Shown: positions 19,601 through 26,739 of the stretch, piece by piece
Numbering within the stretch: the first letter of the stretch is position 1
Layout of the letters: each line of letters starts with the position of its first letter
Program-made: the position numbers and the translations under genes
From: Streptomyces diastatochromogenes
GTDB lineage: Bacteria; Actinomycetota; Actinomycetes; Streptomycetales; Streptomycetaceae
Length of the DNA stretch: 34,441 bases
Direction: 5' to 3'
Assembly: GCA_001418405.1 (NCBI GenBank)
Contig: LIQL01000087.1
Coordinates: 1-34,441 of the forward strand
The notes under the pieces: generated by a model
Databases searched by the model: none
Told to the model about the DNA's origin: nothing
What the model saw: the letters and a program-made list of their open reading frames with translations, nothing else

Positions 19601-20099
19601 GGCCCGGCGAGGTGCAGGCCAGGTACGCCTGTGCCTGGCCGCCCTTCAGGACACCGCCGCAGGCCGATGCATCCGAGGGCTCGACCGCGTCGATCCGGCC
19701 GCCGACCAGCCGCTCCGTGAGTCCGTTGTCCGGCAGAGCCACCAATGCCTCGCGCAGCGAGCGCAGCAGGAAATCGGGCGGCCGCCGCACCGCCCACAGC
19801 GACATTCCGCTCCGAGGTGCGTGGGTCGCCGCCTGGAGGCGGACCCGCTCCGACTCGACCCGCCAGCCGAACACGGTGAAGGACCGACCCCGCTGATCGT
19901 CGGGTCCGGGCCCAGTGGCCAGCCGCATGTCCTGGAGGTCGTCGGGGTCGATCCGGCTCGCAAAGGTGGGCAGCCCGTACCAGCCGTCCTCCAAGTAGTG
20001 GACGTCCCCGACCTTCGTGTGCCGCGTCGACTCCGCACGGCCACCAGCGCGGCCTTCACCGGCCAGCGCCTCGTCCACTGCCCGGACCAGCTGCTCCAT
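16653..20099 (-). CDS. UPF1/DNA2-like helicase fused to a phospholipase D nuclease (Mokosh type II MkoC-like)
   Basis: 1148 residues from ATG 20099. In-frame TTGs at 20111 (GGGGGA 4 nt upstream) and 20159 are alternative starts. Domains: N-terminal region; SF1B helicase motif I GPPGTGKTT (K178); a long Gln/Glu/Arg/Ala-rich coiled-coil insertion, about 250-570; motif II VVLVDEAGAA (D595-E596); motif III LFGDFCQLGP; motif V GTAHRFQGREFDVV; motif VI LFNVGATRARQRV. A PLD domain with one HKD motif, HQKILVIDEQLCFLGSLN (H1012, K1014, D1019), follows; one motif per chain suggests a dimeric nuclease. The last 100 residues hold CPDH, WACP and VGCD, perhaps a metal site. Mokosh type II couples a COG1112 helicase to PLD in one chain; the match is by architecture only. 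It is divergent from the RAMA gene. Confidence 0.85.
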   Translation of the reverse strand: MEQLVRAVDEALAGEGRAGGRAESTRHTKVGDVHYLEDGWYGLPTFASRIDPDDLQDMRLATGPGPDDQRGRSFTVFGWRVESERVRLQAATHAPRSGMSLWAVRRPPDFLLRSLREALVALPDNGLTERLVGGRIDAVEPSDASACGGVLKGGQAQAYLACTSPGLRLVWGPPGTGKTTVLTRALSDLALRGKRVLLVSGTNVAVDNALEGVLKERSSLPPGLMVRVGSPALRHVAEDSRVSLPLLVRAKVAEAEQVVEGVAEQLTALADEPKLTELRETEARLTGFDPDTYEQAKGRLAHGLLVERLATEREAAEAGEVDARARNEQAANEHQEALGRWESWAPQRALLEQVAQWRAEIEKGEQSQQQMRAALLDAEAALAALDTEQRELDGRGRLRARRRRGEIQLERAEQSRRRDALHQQVAQAAETYAAHHEVLRRNIAQARAAAHPVDDTALRLQLALIDSTAADQAKVNQDLALAQQTAQAAGHRLRAAQQDHHPQPGDADLVAASDTAGLPRLTVRLRELRASCAGLLARQGELEREHERLVRELARRRSQAEPELIRGASVVATTLARLRLNRTVAEGPYDVVLVDEAGAALLPELIVAVAKAKETVVLFGDFCQLGPVMPKRVPKQPELERWIRADCFELVGIRTPADALAHPGCAALLTTHRFGPDTTDLVNRIAYGGMLRSARAVRDRALDPEIILVTTDGLGEGDDGIASVRRAPGGTGRWWVAGSLLATALAERHHDEGESVGIVTPYKAQAQVTHDWLHDQGRLFRAPAVEVGTAHRFQGREFDVVVLDLVEDGVLSGWTAAGDFKDARPFPKDGARLFNVGATRARQRVYVIAAWDALARAANGTVLAQLRDMARAQPEALVRGVRSDNLLGLPAAESTGLNTLQQEIWEAFEGHVRYTAIHDEDTYYPDALDAIDRARHSIWLWSPWYTKRMWEVLPRLHDARRRGVRIHLFVTNESDSLLQGQMAKPATAADAARRLPELKAVADTLVEIKDMHQKILVIDEQLCFLGSLNTLSHAPGGQGRREIMVPFRGRRFARHILDHENAELLLHPPVCPDHGYQAELRKYTIPSKQRPARSPHTTNHPAQRYFVWACPTRTAVVKPDGTTATVGCDRRKALRPEEARYLGRQPSL

Positions 20100-20350
20100 C
20101 CACTGCGCCAACGTTCCCCCACCTGGCCCACCTGGACACGACAACAGCGATTTCGGCAACTATCCCACGCCGGTCACTCCCTGTGTGCCCTTGTTCTACG
20201 GATCACTGAGCATCACCTCATCGCCCCACCGGAAGGCCCGTCGCACCCCGGAGGCCAACGAACGAGCAATCCGGAATCCACAGCAGCGCGGGGTGCGCCT
20301 CTGCGATGATCTGACCACTGCGAGCGGGATCGAGCCGGAGGAAGACACCT
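20100..20350. promoter_or_regulatory. Divergent intergenic region between helicase-PLD and RAMA genes
   Basis: About 250 bp without a gene. On the plus strand GGAGGA (20337-20342) lies 8 nt before ATG 20351, and GATGAT (20305-20310) is a possible -10 box. On the minus strand the GATAGT sequence near 20160-20165 is a possible -10 for the helicase-PLD gene, which would put the TTG at 20159 inside the promoter. No clear dyad shared by both genes was seen. Confidence 0.4.
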
Positions 20351-21805
20351 ATGACCGATTCCAAGCCGGGCGACGGTGCGGAAGAGCCTCTGGGGCGAGC
20401 CTCCTACCTGATCGAGGGACGGCGGGTGCTGGTCTCCGACCTGGTGGACGCCGGACTATTGACCGTCGGGACGCAGCTCACATTCCGGCGCAAGCAGTCC
20501 GGAGAGGCACACGTCGCAAAGGTCACCGGGGACGGCAGGATCGAGCTGAGCGACGGCCGGCAGTTCAAGTCCCCCTCCGCGGCGGCGGCTGCGGCCACGG
20601 GGCGGGGACCCTTCGACGGATGGACCGCCTGGGCACTTGCCGACGGCACCCTGCTGGACGTTCTGAGACAGAGCCTCCTGGACACGGTGGCGGAGCAGCC
20701 CCCGTCCGGCGGCTCAGCAGCGGACATCTCCTCCGCGCGGCACGCCCGGTTGAAAGACGCCAGGAGGCAAGCGGATGCAGGTTCTCCGATCACCCTCACC
20801 GTCCGAGACCTGCTGGGCTGGTGGGGGGCTTCCCGACGCGGCTACCTGATCAGCGAGCAGATAGCCGGTGAACTGGCCAACCACGGCCTGTCCACCGTTC
20901 CAGACTTCGCAGCCGTAGGCATCGACGACCGCGTCACCTTGACCGGGCCGTCAGTGGATTCCGAGGACGCGGAATCGGAAGCGGCCGAACCGGAGGCGAC
21001 AACGGGGCAGGCGGAGCCGAGGACGACCGGCGCACCAGCACCCGCAACCACCTCCGGCGACGAGGAGGAGGACAAGGGCGAGCCGATCCAGGGGCAGACC
21101 GTCGGCAACCTGCCCTCGGCGCTCAGAGGAGTGGTATCGGTGACCTCCTCGGCGAACTTCGAGGAAGCGTTCACCAAGATGCAGCTCAACGGGTACTCGC
21201 AGCTGCCGGTGCTTGACGGAACTCGGACCCTCCAGGGGGCCGTCACCTGGGAATCCATTGCCCAGGCTCGTTACAAGGACAGCCAGGCTCCCTTTTCCCA
21301 AGCCATCGTCAAAGCGCACGATGTCAGCTATGCCGATCATTTGATCGACGTCCTGCCCTACCTGGAGCAGTACGGCTTCCTCTTGGTGAGGGACCAGACG
21401 AAGCAGATCGCTGGAATCATCACCATCGCGGACGTGGCCGCCGAGTACGGCGCCACGGCCCGGCCGTTCCTCCTCATCGGCGACCTCGACCGGCAGCTGC
21501 GCCGGGTCATCTCGGAAGGCCTCGACCTTCAGGAGGTGATCACGCTCTGCGATCCGGACAAGCTCCGCAACATCACCTCCTTCGGCCAGATGTCGTATGG
21601 GGACTATCAGCGGGTCCTCAGCAATCCGCAGCAATGGGACAAGCTGGGCTGGCCGCTGGACCGCAAGTCCTTCGTGGCCCGCCTCGACGAGCTGCGTGAG
21701 GTCCGCAACGAGTTGATGCACTTCAACGACAAGGACAAGGCCGGCGATGACGCGATACCGAAGCTCCGCAACATGATCGAGCTGCTGCGCCGCTACGGAA
21801 GCTGA
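20351..21805 (+). CDS. RAMA - winged helix-like - CBS pair - HEPN (Swt1-like) protein, candidate single-gene defence effector
   Basis: 484 residues, no membrane segment. Residues about 17-98 match the RAMA fold pattern (VLVSDLVDAGLLTVGTQLTF, DGRIELSDGRQFKSPSAAA, DGWTAWAL), a domain predicted to read modified DNA bases and often fused to restriction or defence proteins. Residues 145-198 (LTVRDLLGWWGASRRG) form a second small DNA-binding-like unit. An acidic linker (200-245) leads to two CBS repeats (about 250-368: YSQLPVLDG, LQGAVTW, FLLVRDQTKQIAGIITIADV) that usually bind adenine nucleotides. The C-terminus (371-484) is helical and ends with REVRNELMHFND: R452-N-x-x-x-H457 is the HEPN RNase motif. 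A sensor-to-effector RNase is inferred. GGAGGA precedes the ATG; a 13-bp-stem terminator follows. Confidence 0.85.
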   Translation: MTDSKPGDGAEEPLGRASYLIEGRRVLVSDLVDAGLLTVGTQLTFRRKQSGEAHVAKVTGDGRIELSDGRQFKSPSAAAAAATGRGPFDGWTAWALADGTLLDVLRQSLLDTVAEQPPSGGSAADISSARHARLKDARRQADAGSPITLTVRDLLGWWGASRRGYLISEQIAGELANHGLSTVPDFAAVGIDDRVTLTGPSVDSEDAESEAAEPEATTGQAEPRTTGAPAPATTSGDEEEDKGEPIQGQTVGNLPSALRGVVSVTSSANFEEAFTKMQLNGYSQLPVLDGTRTLQGAVTWESIAQARYKDSQAPFSQAIVKAHDVSYADHLIDVLPYLEQYGFLLVRDQTKQIAGIITIADVAAEYGATARPFLLIGDLDRQLRRVISEGLDLQEVITLCDPDKLRNITSFGQMSYGDYQRVLSNPQQWDKLGWPLDRKSFVARLDELREVRNELMHFNDKDKAGDDAIPKLRNMIELLRRYGS

Positions 21806-21808
21806 GGC

Positions 21809-21844
21809 GAGGGGTGCGGCCACCCCCGGGCGGCCGCACCCCTC
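21809..21844 (+). terminator. Strong terminator after the RAMA-HEPN gene
   Basis: GAGGGGTGCGGCC (21809-21821) pairs perfectly with GGCCGCACCCCTC (21832-21844) around a 10-nt loop, 4 nt after the stop codon. It insulates vapBC from read-through. Confidence 0.85.
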
Positions 21845-21888
21845 CGCCGTCACCCCCTCGTCAGTGCCGATACCTCAAACCTTCTCGT

Positions 21889-21911
21889 TGTAATAGATGT
21901 CGTCTTACACT
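21889..21911 (+). promoter_or_regulatory. vapBC promoter and operator
   Basis: TGTAA (21889-21893) and TTACA (21905-21909) form an interrupted dyad in an A+T-rich patch, directly over the promoter. TACACT (21906-21911) is a TANNNT -10 box ending 6 nt before ATG 21918, implying a leaderless mRNA. Binding of a VapB-type antitoxin here would autorepress the pair, as known for the family. Confidence 0.6.
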
Positions 21912-21917
21912 TCGGGT

Positions 21918-22190
21918 ATGAAGCAGACCCGAGCCGGGACCACTGAGAACATTTCCGTGTCCTTGCCCGCCGAGCTGGTCAGCGAGCTCCGCTCCCGAAC
22001 CGGCCGCCGCGGGCTGTCCAGCTACATCACCGAAGCGGTCAGGCACCAGCTCGCCATGGACGGGCTCGCCGAGATCGTGGCGGCCCACGAGGAGGAGCAC
22101 GGCGCGCTCACGGAGCAGGAGCTCGAAGCCGCTCGACGCGAGCTGTTCGGAGATGTGACCGCCGAGGATGTCGAGCGGGGCGCCGCGTGA
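21918..22190 (+). CDS. vapB: VapB-like antitoxin (ribbon-helix-helix)
   Basis: 90 residues from ATG 21918. An upstream in-frame ATG at 21897 is rejected because a -10 box lies between them, 6 nt before 21918. The N-terminal part is a ribbon-helix-helix DNA-binding unit: strand ENISVSLP, helix AELVSELRSRTG, turn RRGLSS, helix YITEAVRHQLAMDG. The acidic C-terminal tail (AAHEEEHGALTEQELEAARREL) is the expected toxin-wrapping segment. The last codons overlap the toxin start by 4 bp (GTGA). The protein would bind its own promoter dyad and neutralise the PIN toxin; both roles are by family. Confidence 0.85.
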   Translation: MKQTRAGTTENISVSLPAELVSELRSRTGRRGLSSYITEAVRHQLAMDGLAEIVAAHEEEHGALTEQELEAARRELFGDVTAEDVERGAA

Positions 22191-22594
22191 AGGAGCAGCC
22201 GGCCCGCTCGCTGGTGCTCGACTCCGAGGCGCTCTCTCTGCTCCTGCGCAACGACCGCGGTATGGCGGCTCGCATCGAGGCGTCCCGGCAGGCTGGGGTT
22301 CCCGTCCTCGTGTCCGCGCTGACCATTGTTGAAGCCGTACACGGGAAGACCGATCTGGCGCGCTTGAAGTGGGTGCTCTCCCGACTGCGAGTGGAACCGG
22401 TCAGCCAGGAGGACTCCCTGACTGCCGTGGAGCTGCTTCAGGACGCAGGCGGGCTGCACGGGCACAAGTACGCGATCGATGCCCTCGTCGCCGCGCTCGC
22501 GCTCCGCTCCCCGGCCCCCGTGATCGTTTTGACCTCCGACCGTGACGACTGGTCGAAGCTCTGCGGGAAGCGCGTGATCATCAGAGACGTGTAA
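22187..22594 (+). CDS. vapC: VapC-like PIN-domain toxin ribonuclease
   Basis: 135 residues, GTG start overlapping the vapB stop. PIN-domain acidic residues are all present: D12 in LVLDSEALSLLL, E49 in ALTIVEAVHG, D98 in HKYAIDALVAALAL, and D118 in VLTSDRDD. VapC toxins are Mg-dependent endoribonucleases that cut tRNA or rRNA and stop growth when the antitoxin is lost. Target RNA not predictable here. The stop codon lies only 31 bp before the right 11-bp repeat, so the pair is at the very end of the island, where it could stabilise the element against loss. Confidence 0.88.
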   Translation: MKEQPARSLVLDSEALSLLLRNDRGMAARIEASRQAGVPVLVSALTIVEAVHGKTDLARLKWVLSRLRVEPVSQEDSLTAVELLQDAGGLHGHKYAIDALVAALALRSPAPVIVLTSDRDDWSKLCGKRVIIRDV

Positions 22595-22621
22595 GCACCG
22601 TCGACTACTGGGTCTGTGAGT

Positions 22622-22786
22622 TCACTGGCACCAGTGGCACGAGCTGTAGCCGACGCTGAGCAGCACCGGGACGCCGCGCCGTCGGGCCTCCTCGAATGCT
22701 TCGGGGGACCACGGCCACCAGTCGACCGGATTGTCGGCGTGTTGGAGCAGGTACGGGGACGTCTCATGGGCCAGGCGGTTCGGCAT
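22622..22786 (-). pseudogene. Native 5' end of the split DUF255 gene
   Basis: 54 codons from ATG 22786: [40 protein letters not shown], then [13 protein letters not shown] and a TGA contributed by island sequence. This is the canonical N-terminus of YyaL/SPATA20 proteins; only the H-V-M-A-H-E-S-F continuation is missing and is found at 12240 and below. Its codon use and G+C match the flanking chromosome. GAGGAT lies 6 nt before the ATG, suggesting a leaderless promoter. It can make only a 54-residue stub. Confidence 0.88.
22626..22636 (+). repeat. Right 11-bp direct repeat (attR core)
   Basis: TGGCACCAGTG, identical to 12235-12245. With the preceding bases it forms CACTGG-CA-CCAGTG (22623-22636), a 6-bp-arm dyad. 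To its right the native gene continues as GCACGAGCTG. Confidence 0.85.
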
Positions 22787-23002
22787 GGGGCCATCCTCTC
22801 CCACTGGGGCCCCGGATTCCGGGAGAGGCGGGAGTTATCCACAGCCCTGCCGGAATCCGCCCGGACACGGAAGACTGTGTGCACGGCGGAGATCACGCCG
22901 GGCGAGCCGCACGGGTGCGGGGACGCGCCGGTGGGCAGGGGTGATCCGTCGACGACCGCTGGACCGCCAGGACTCCTGGCGACTGCTGGAGGGGGGACGG
23001 GA

Positions 23003-26000
23003 ATGCCGGGCGAACTGGCTGGGCTGCGGGACGGCCACCGGAAGGAAGCGGACGGGCTGCTGACGCGGGCCGTCGAGGAGGAGGTGCGCCGCTCCGGCGG
23101 CCGGCTCGACGGGCCGGCACTGCTCGGCAGGGCGCGGGCGGCGCTGGACGAACTGGCCGCGCCCGCCGGGGAGGAGTACGCGGCGTACGTCCGTGCGCTG
23201 GACGAGGCGGCGGCCGGCCGGCGGCCGTTCGCGGAGCGGCTCTCGCGCAAGGAGCTGGGCACCCCGGTCGTGGCGTCGGCGGTGGCCGCGGTGGCCGCGT
23301 TCGGGGTGGACCTGGCGTACGGCACGGGTGGCGGGCCGGCGGTCGGGGCGGGCGCCGCGGCGCTGGTGGCCGGCGCGGCGGCCACGGTAGTGAAGCTGAC
23401 GGCTGGTCACTTCCCGGCGGCGCACCGCCAGGCCGGGATGCGCGGTCAGCCCGGTGGGCCGGAGCAACTGCGGCTCCAGTGGTTGACGGCGCTGGAGGTG
23501 CGCGGCATCCGCCCGTTCCTGGACCAGCAGCGGATGGTGAGCGCGGCGGCCCGCAGCGGCGGCGGGTCCGCGGCCCGGCCGGCGGGGAAGGCGAAGGGCG
23601 CGCGGGGGCCGCAGTTGCGCGGCGCGGACCGTAGCGCGGCGGCCCGCCAGCGGTCGGTCCTGGAGCGGTCGTTCACGCAACTCCCCCGCCCTGACGGCCC
23701 GTTCGCCGGGCGGCGGGCAGAGCTGACGCAGATCGTCCAGTGGGTGCAGGCCGGCCGGGCGAGCACGGAGACCCGGCCGATCGTGGTGGTGCTGCACGGC
23801 GAGTCCGGCGCGGGGCGGACGGCGCTGGCCGTGCGGGCCGCCCACCAACTGCGCGATCAGTTCCGCGGAGCGTGTCTGGTGGACCTGCGCGGCGACACCC
23901 CCGGCGAGGTGCCCCTGCCGACCCGGGACGCGCTGTTGCACCTGCTGAACCGCCTGGGCGCGCCGCGCGAGCAGCTGCTGTTCCGCGAGCGCCCTTCGCA
24001 GGAGCAGCACGTCAGGCGGCTCACCGAGCTCTACCACCAGCACCTGTCCGGACTCCCCGTGACGGTGCTGCTCGACGACGCCTCGGACGCCGAGCAGGTG
24101 CGGGCCCTGGTCCCGGACCGTTCCGAGAGCCTGGTCCTGGTCACCTCCCGCACACCGCTGGAGCTGCCCGCCGACCTGGCGGCCCGGGTGCACCACCTGC
24201 CGGTGGCGGCGCTGGACGCGGCGGGCACCGAGGAGTTGCTGCGCTCGGCGGCGGCCGGTGCGGAGCCGGCGGACGACGCGGCCCTGTACGACGCGCGGGC
24301 GATCGACCGGATCGCGGAGCTGTGCGCCGGCCTGCCCCTGGCGCTGCGGGTCGTCGGCTCCGCGCTGGGCGAGCGCTCCCCCGCCGCGCTGGCCGAGGAG
24401 CTGGCGGAGGCCGGCGGGGCGGCACCGGTGGAGCGGGCCCTGGCGCTGCGCTACGCCGACCAGCCGCCGCAGGCCCGGCAGTTGCTGCGCCGGCTGGCCC
24501 TGGTGGGCCGGGCGAGCCTGGGGGTGGCCGCCGCGGCCGCGCTGCTGGGCGTCGCGGACACGGAGGCCAAGCAGCGGCTGACCGCGTTGGCCGGGGCGGG
24601 GTTGATCGAGCACGTCCGCGGCGAGCGGTACCGCCTGCACCCCCTGGTGCACCGGTTCGCGCACGCCCGGCTGGCCGAGGAGGAGGAGCCGGCCGAGCGC
24701 GCCGCGGCCCAGGAGCGGCTGATCCGCGGCTACGCGGAGCTGGCCGACGCGGTGATCCGGCTCGTCGACGGCAACACCTCCACCCGCGCCGACCGCTTCG
24801 GCCCGCACGGCTTCGCGTCCCTGGACGCGGCCCTGCAGTGGTTGGACGACGAGACCAGCTTCATCACCGCCGCCCTGCGCCACGCCGATCAGGAGGTGGA
24901 CCAGGACACCGTCTCGCACCTGCTGGGCGCGCTGTGCGACTACTGCCTGCTGCGCGGCGACCTCTACCGCCTGGGCGAGCTGAGCGAGCTGACCCGGGCG
25001 GCCGGCCAGGGGATGCTGGTCCGCTCGGTGCAGTGGCGCACCGGCGTCGCGGCCCGCCAGCTGGGCGAGCTGGACCGCGCCCGGACGACGCTGTCGTCGG
25101 TGGTCGACCTCTACTTCGAGGCGCAGCACCCGGTGGGTGCGGCCCGTGCGCTGCGCGACCTGGGCATCACCCTCCAGCAGCAGGGCAGTCTCAGCGAGGC
25201 GGCGGCCAAGCTGCGCGAGGCGCTGGACCTCCAGGCCGGCCCCGACATGCGCGGCGACCGCGCGTGGACGCTGCACGCCCTGGCGGCGGTCGAGCGGGAC
25301 CGGGCCCGGCTCGCCGAGGCGTTGGAGCTGTTGAGCGAGTCCGTGGCGCTCCACGAGGAGAGCGAGAGCCTGCACGGCCAGGCGTGGGCGCACTTCCAGC
25401 TCGGTCAGGTCCACCTGCGGCGGGGCGACGTCCCGGCCGCCGAGGCCGCCCTGCACGCCGCCCTGGAGCTGTACGGACGCACGCACGACGACCGCGGCAC
25501 GGCCTGGGCGATGACCCAGCTGGCGCGGGCCCGCCTGGTGGCCGGCGACCCCGGCCCCGCGGTGGACCAGCTGCGCCAGGCACTGCCGCTGCACCGCCAG
25601 CACGAGGACGCCCGCGGCGAGGCGTGGACGATGTACTACCTCGGCCAGGCGCTGGAGGAGCGCGGGGAGCGCGACGAGGCCCTGCGGCAGCTGGAGCGCT
25701 CACGGAACATGTTCAGTCGCATGCAGGACGGCTACGGCCTGGCCTGCGCCCGGCACCACGCGGGGCGGGTGACCCGGGACCTGCGGGCCGAGCAGACCGG
25801 TTCGCTGCGCAACAGCGGCTTCGCCCGGCAACTGCTCCAGGACGCCCGGAAGGACTTCCAGCGGATCGGGGTGGCGCACGGCGAGGCGTGGTCGGTGCTG
25901 GAGCTGGTGATCGTCGACGCCGGCAACGGCCGCACGGCCCAGGCGCTGGAGCTGGCCGACGAGGCCGGGCGGCTCTTCGCCGGGTACGGCGACCGCCGCG

Positions 26001-26287
26001 GGGCGGACTGGGCGCGGTTCCTGCGGTGCACGCTGCTGCCGTTCGCCTCGCCCGGCGGTTCGGTGGTCGGCGCGGCGGTGGCGCAGGAGGAGCTGGCGCA
26101 GCTGGTCCGGGAGCGGCACGACGCGCGGGACGCGAAGCTGGAGGACTGCGCCCAGACCTTCGGGCTGCTGCTGGAGCGCGGGGTGGAGCCCGAGACGGGG
26201 TGGCAGGCGTGGCGCCTGGGCATGGTGCCGGACCGGCACGCCCGGGAGATCATGGGCGTGCCGAAGGAGCCGGCCGCCGCCGAGTGA
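23003..26287 (+). CDS. STAND-type NTPase with C-terminal TPR repeats
   Basis: 1094 residues from ATG 23003, just after the G-rich GGAGGGGGGACGGGA. The open frame continues upstream through the antisense of the split gene, so the later ATG is preferred. N-terminal helical region; two Ala/Val/Gly-rich hydrophobic stretches at about 86-135 (possible membrane or buried helices); NB-ARC-like NTPase with GRRAEL, P-loop GESGAGRTA (G266-A274, Arg at the usual Lys position), Walker B VTVLLDDASD, sensor LVLVTSRTPLELP, and GLPLALRVVGSALGERS; then a winged-helix-like region and tetratricopeptide repeats from about 650 to 1000 (LRDLGITLQQQGSLSEAA, AWAHFQLGQVHLRRGDVPAA). Such proteins are signalling switches. 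It is a flanking chromosomal gene, probably not part of the island. Function unknown. Confidence 0.85.
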   Translation: MPGELAGLRDGHRKEADGLLTRAVEEEVRRSGGRLDGPALLGRARAALDELAAPAGEEYAAYVRALDEAAAGRRPFAERLSRKELGTPVVASAVAAVAAFGVDLAYGTGGGPAVGAGAAALVAGAAATVVKLTAGHFPAAHRQAGMRGQPGGPEQLRLQWLTALEVRGIRPFLDQQRMVSAAARSGGGSAARPAGKAKGARGPQLRGADRSAAARQRSVLERSFTQLPRPDGPFAGRRAELTQIVQWVQAGRASTETRPIVVVLHGESGAGRTALAVRAAHQLRDQFRGACLVDLRGDTPGEVPLPTRDALLHLLNRLGAPREQLLFRERPSQEQHVRRLTELYHQHLSGLPVTVLLDDASDAEQVRALVPDRSESLVLVTSRTPLELPADLAARVHHLPVAALDAAGTEELLRSAAAGAEPADDAALYDARAIDRIAELCAGLPLALRVVGSALGERSPAALAEELAEAGGAAPVERALALRYADQPPQARQLLRRLALVGRASLGVAAAAALLGVADTEAKQRLTALAGAGLIEHVRGERYRLHPLVHRFAHARLAEEEEPAERAAAQERLIRGYAELADAVIRLVDGNTSTRADRFGPHGFASLDAALQWLDDETSFITAALRHADQEVDQDTVSHLLGALCDYCLLRGDLYRLGELSELTRAAGQGMLVRSVQWRTGVAARQLGELDRARTTLSSVVDLYFEAQHPVGAARALRDLGITLQQQGSLSEAAAKLREALDLQAGPDMRGDRAWTLHALAAVERDRARLAEALELLSESVALHEESESLHGQAWAHFQLGQVHLRRGDVPAAEAALHAALELYGRTHDDRGTAWAMTQLARARLVAGDPGPAVDQLRQALPLHRQHEDARGEAWTMYYLGQALEERGERDEALRQLERSRNMFSRMQDGYGLACARHHAGRVTRDLRAEQTGSLRNSGFARQLLQDARKDFQRIGVAHGEAWSVLELVIVDAGNGRTAQALELADEAGRLFAGYGDRRGADWARFLRCTLLPFASPGGSVVGAAVAQEELAQLVRERHDARDAKLEDCAQTFGLLLERGVEPETGWQAWRLGMVPDRHAREIMGVPKEPAAAE

Positions 26288-26338
26288 CGGTGCCGGCGTG
26301 CGCCGCCCGAGCGGAGGCGGGGCGTCCGGTCGCGGGCA

Positions 26339-26369
26339 CGGCTCGCTGACCTCTTGGATCAGCGAGCCG
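26339..26369 (+). terminator. Terminator after the STAND/TPR gene
   Basis: CGGCTCGCTGA (26339-26349) and TCAGCGAGCCG (26359-26369) form an 11-bp perfect stem with a 9-nt loop, 52 nt after the stop. Confidence 0.8.
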
Positions 26370-26456
26370 CCGGGCCGGTCGACCGGCCGCTGCCAGACGG
26401 CCGGCGCGCGGACCGGCACCGGGTCCATGGACCGGCGACGCGGTGCGCACGCCCCA

Positions 26457-26478
26457 CGCCGGGCCCGTGGGCCCGGCG
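26457..26478 (-). terminator. Terminator of the mca operon
   Basis: CGCCGGGCC (26457-26465) and GGCCCGGCG (26470-26478) form a 9-bp stem with a 4-nt CGTG loop, 8 nt beyond the minus-strand stop at 26487. A further perfect palindrome, GGCCGGTCGACCGGCC, lies near 26373-26388 between the two convergent terminators. Confidence 0.7.
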
Positions 26479-26486
26479 CCGGGCGG

Positions 26487-26735
26487 TCAGCTGGTCTTCG
26501 GCTCCGCAGCCGCGGCGGCCGCCGGGGCGGCAGTGCCCTGGCCGTCCTCCGCGGGCTCCTCGAAGTCCACCTTGCGCATGTGCTTGTTCATGGACTTCAT
26601 CAGCAGCCACACGGCACCGCCGATGACCGCGAAAACGATGAAGCCGAGGACGCCGGGGGTCACCTTGTCCTTGTCGAAGCTGTCGGCAAGGGTGACGAAG
26701 TGCGTCAGGGCGAGGGTGCTGGTCGCGCTCATCAT
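26487..26735 (-). CDS. Small single-pass membrane protein, coupled to mca
   Basis: 82 residues from ATG 26735 (or 26732; the two ATGs are adjacent), beginning 4 nt after the mca stop, so translation is likely coupled. A 25-residue lead is followed by one membrane helix (TPGVLGFIVFAVIGGAVWLL, about 26-45), a basic KSMNKHMRKV stretch indicating a cytoplasmic C-terminus, then an acidic and Ala-rich tail. No catalytic residues. The conserved pairing with mca is what I would expect in Streptomyces, but its function is unknown. Confidence 0.8.
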   Translation of the reverse strand: MMSATSTLALTHFVTLADSFDKDKVTPGVLGFIVFAVIGGAVWLLMKSMNKHMRKVDFEEPAEDGQGTAAPAAAAAAEPKTS

Positions 26736-26739
26736 GGGC

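Noticed and set aside
12246..22625. Transposon interpretation of the island
   Set aside because: No transposase and no terminal inverted repeats at the two ends; the target gene's 5' end is duplicated as a diverged homologue, which fits site-specific integration better.
22835..22843. TTATCCACA, a perfect DnaA box
   Set aside because: It is a single box with no cluster and no replication genes nearby; not evidence of an origin.
22616..23002. N-terminal extension of the STAND/TPR protein across the native 5' gene fragment
   Set aside because: This stretch is antisense to a recognisable coding fragment and crosses the island border; ATG 23003 is preceded by a G-rich ribosome site.
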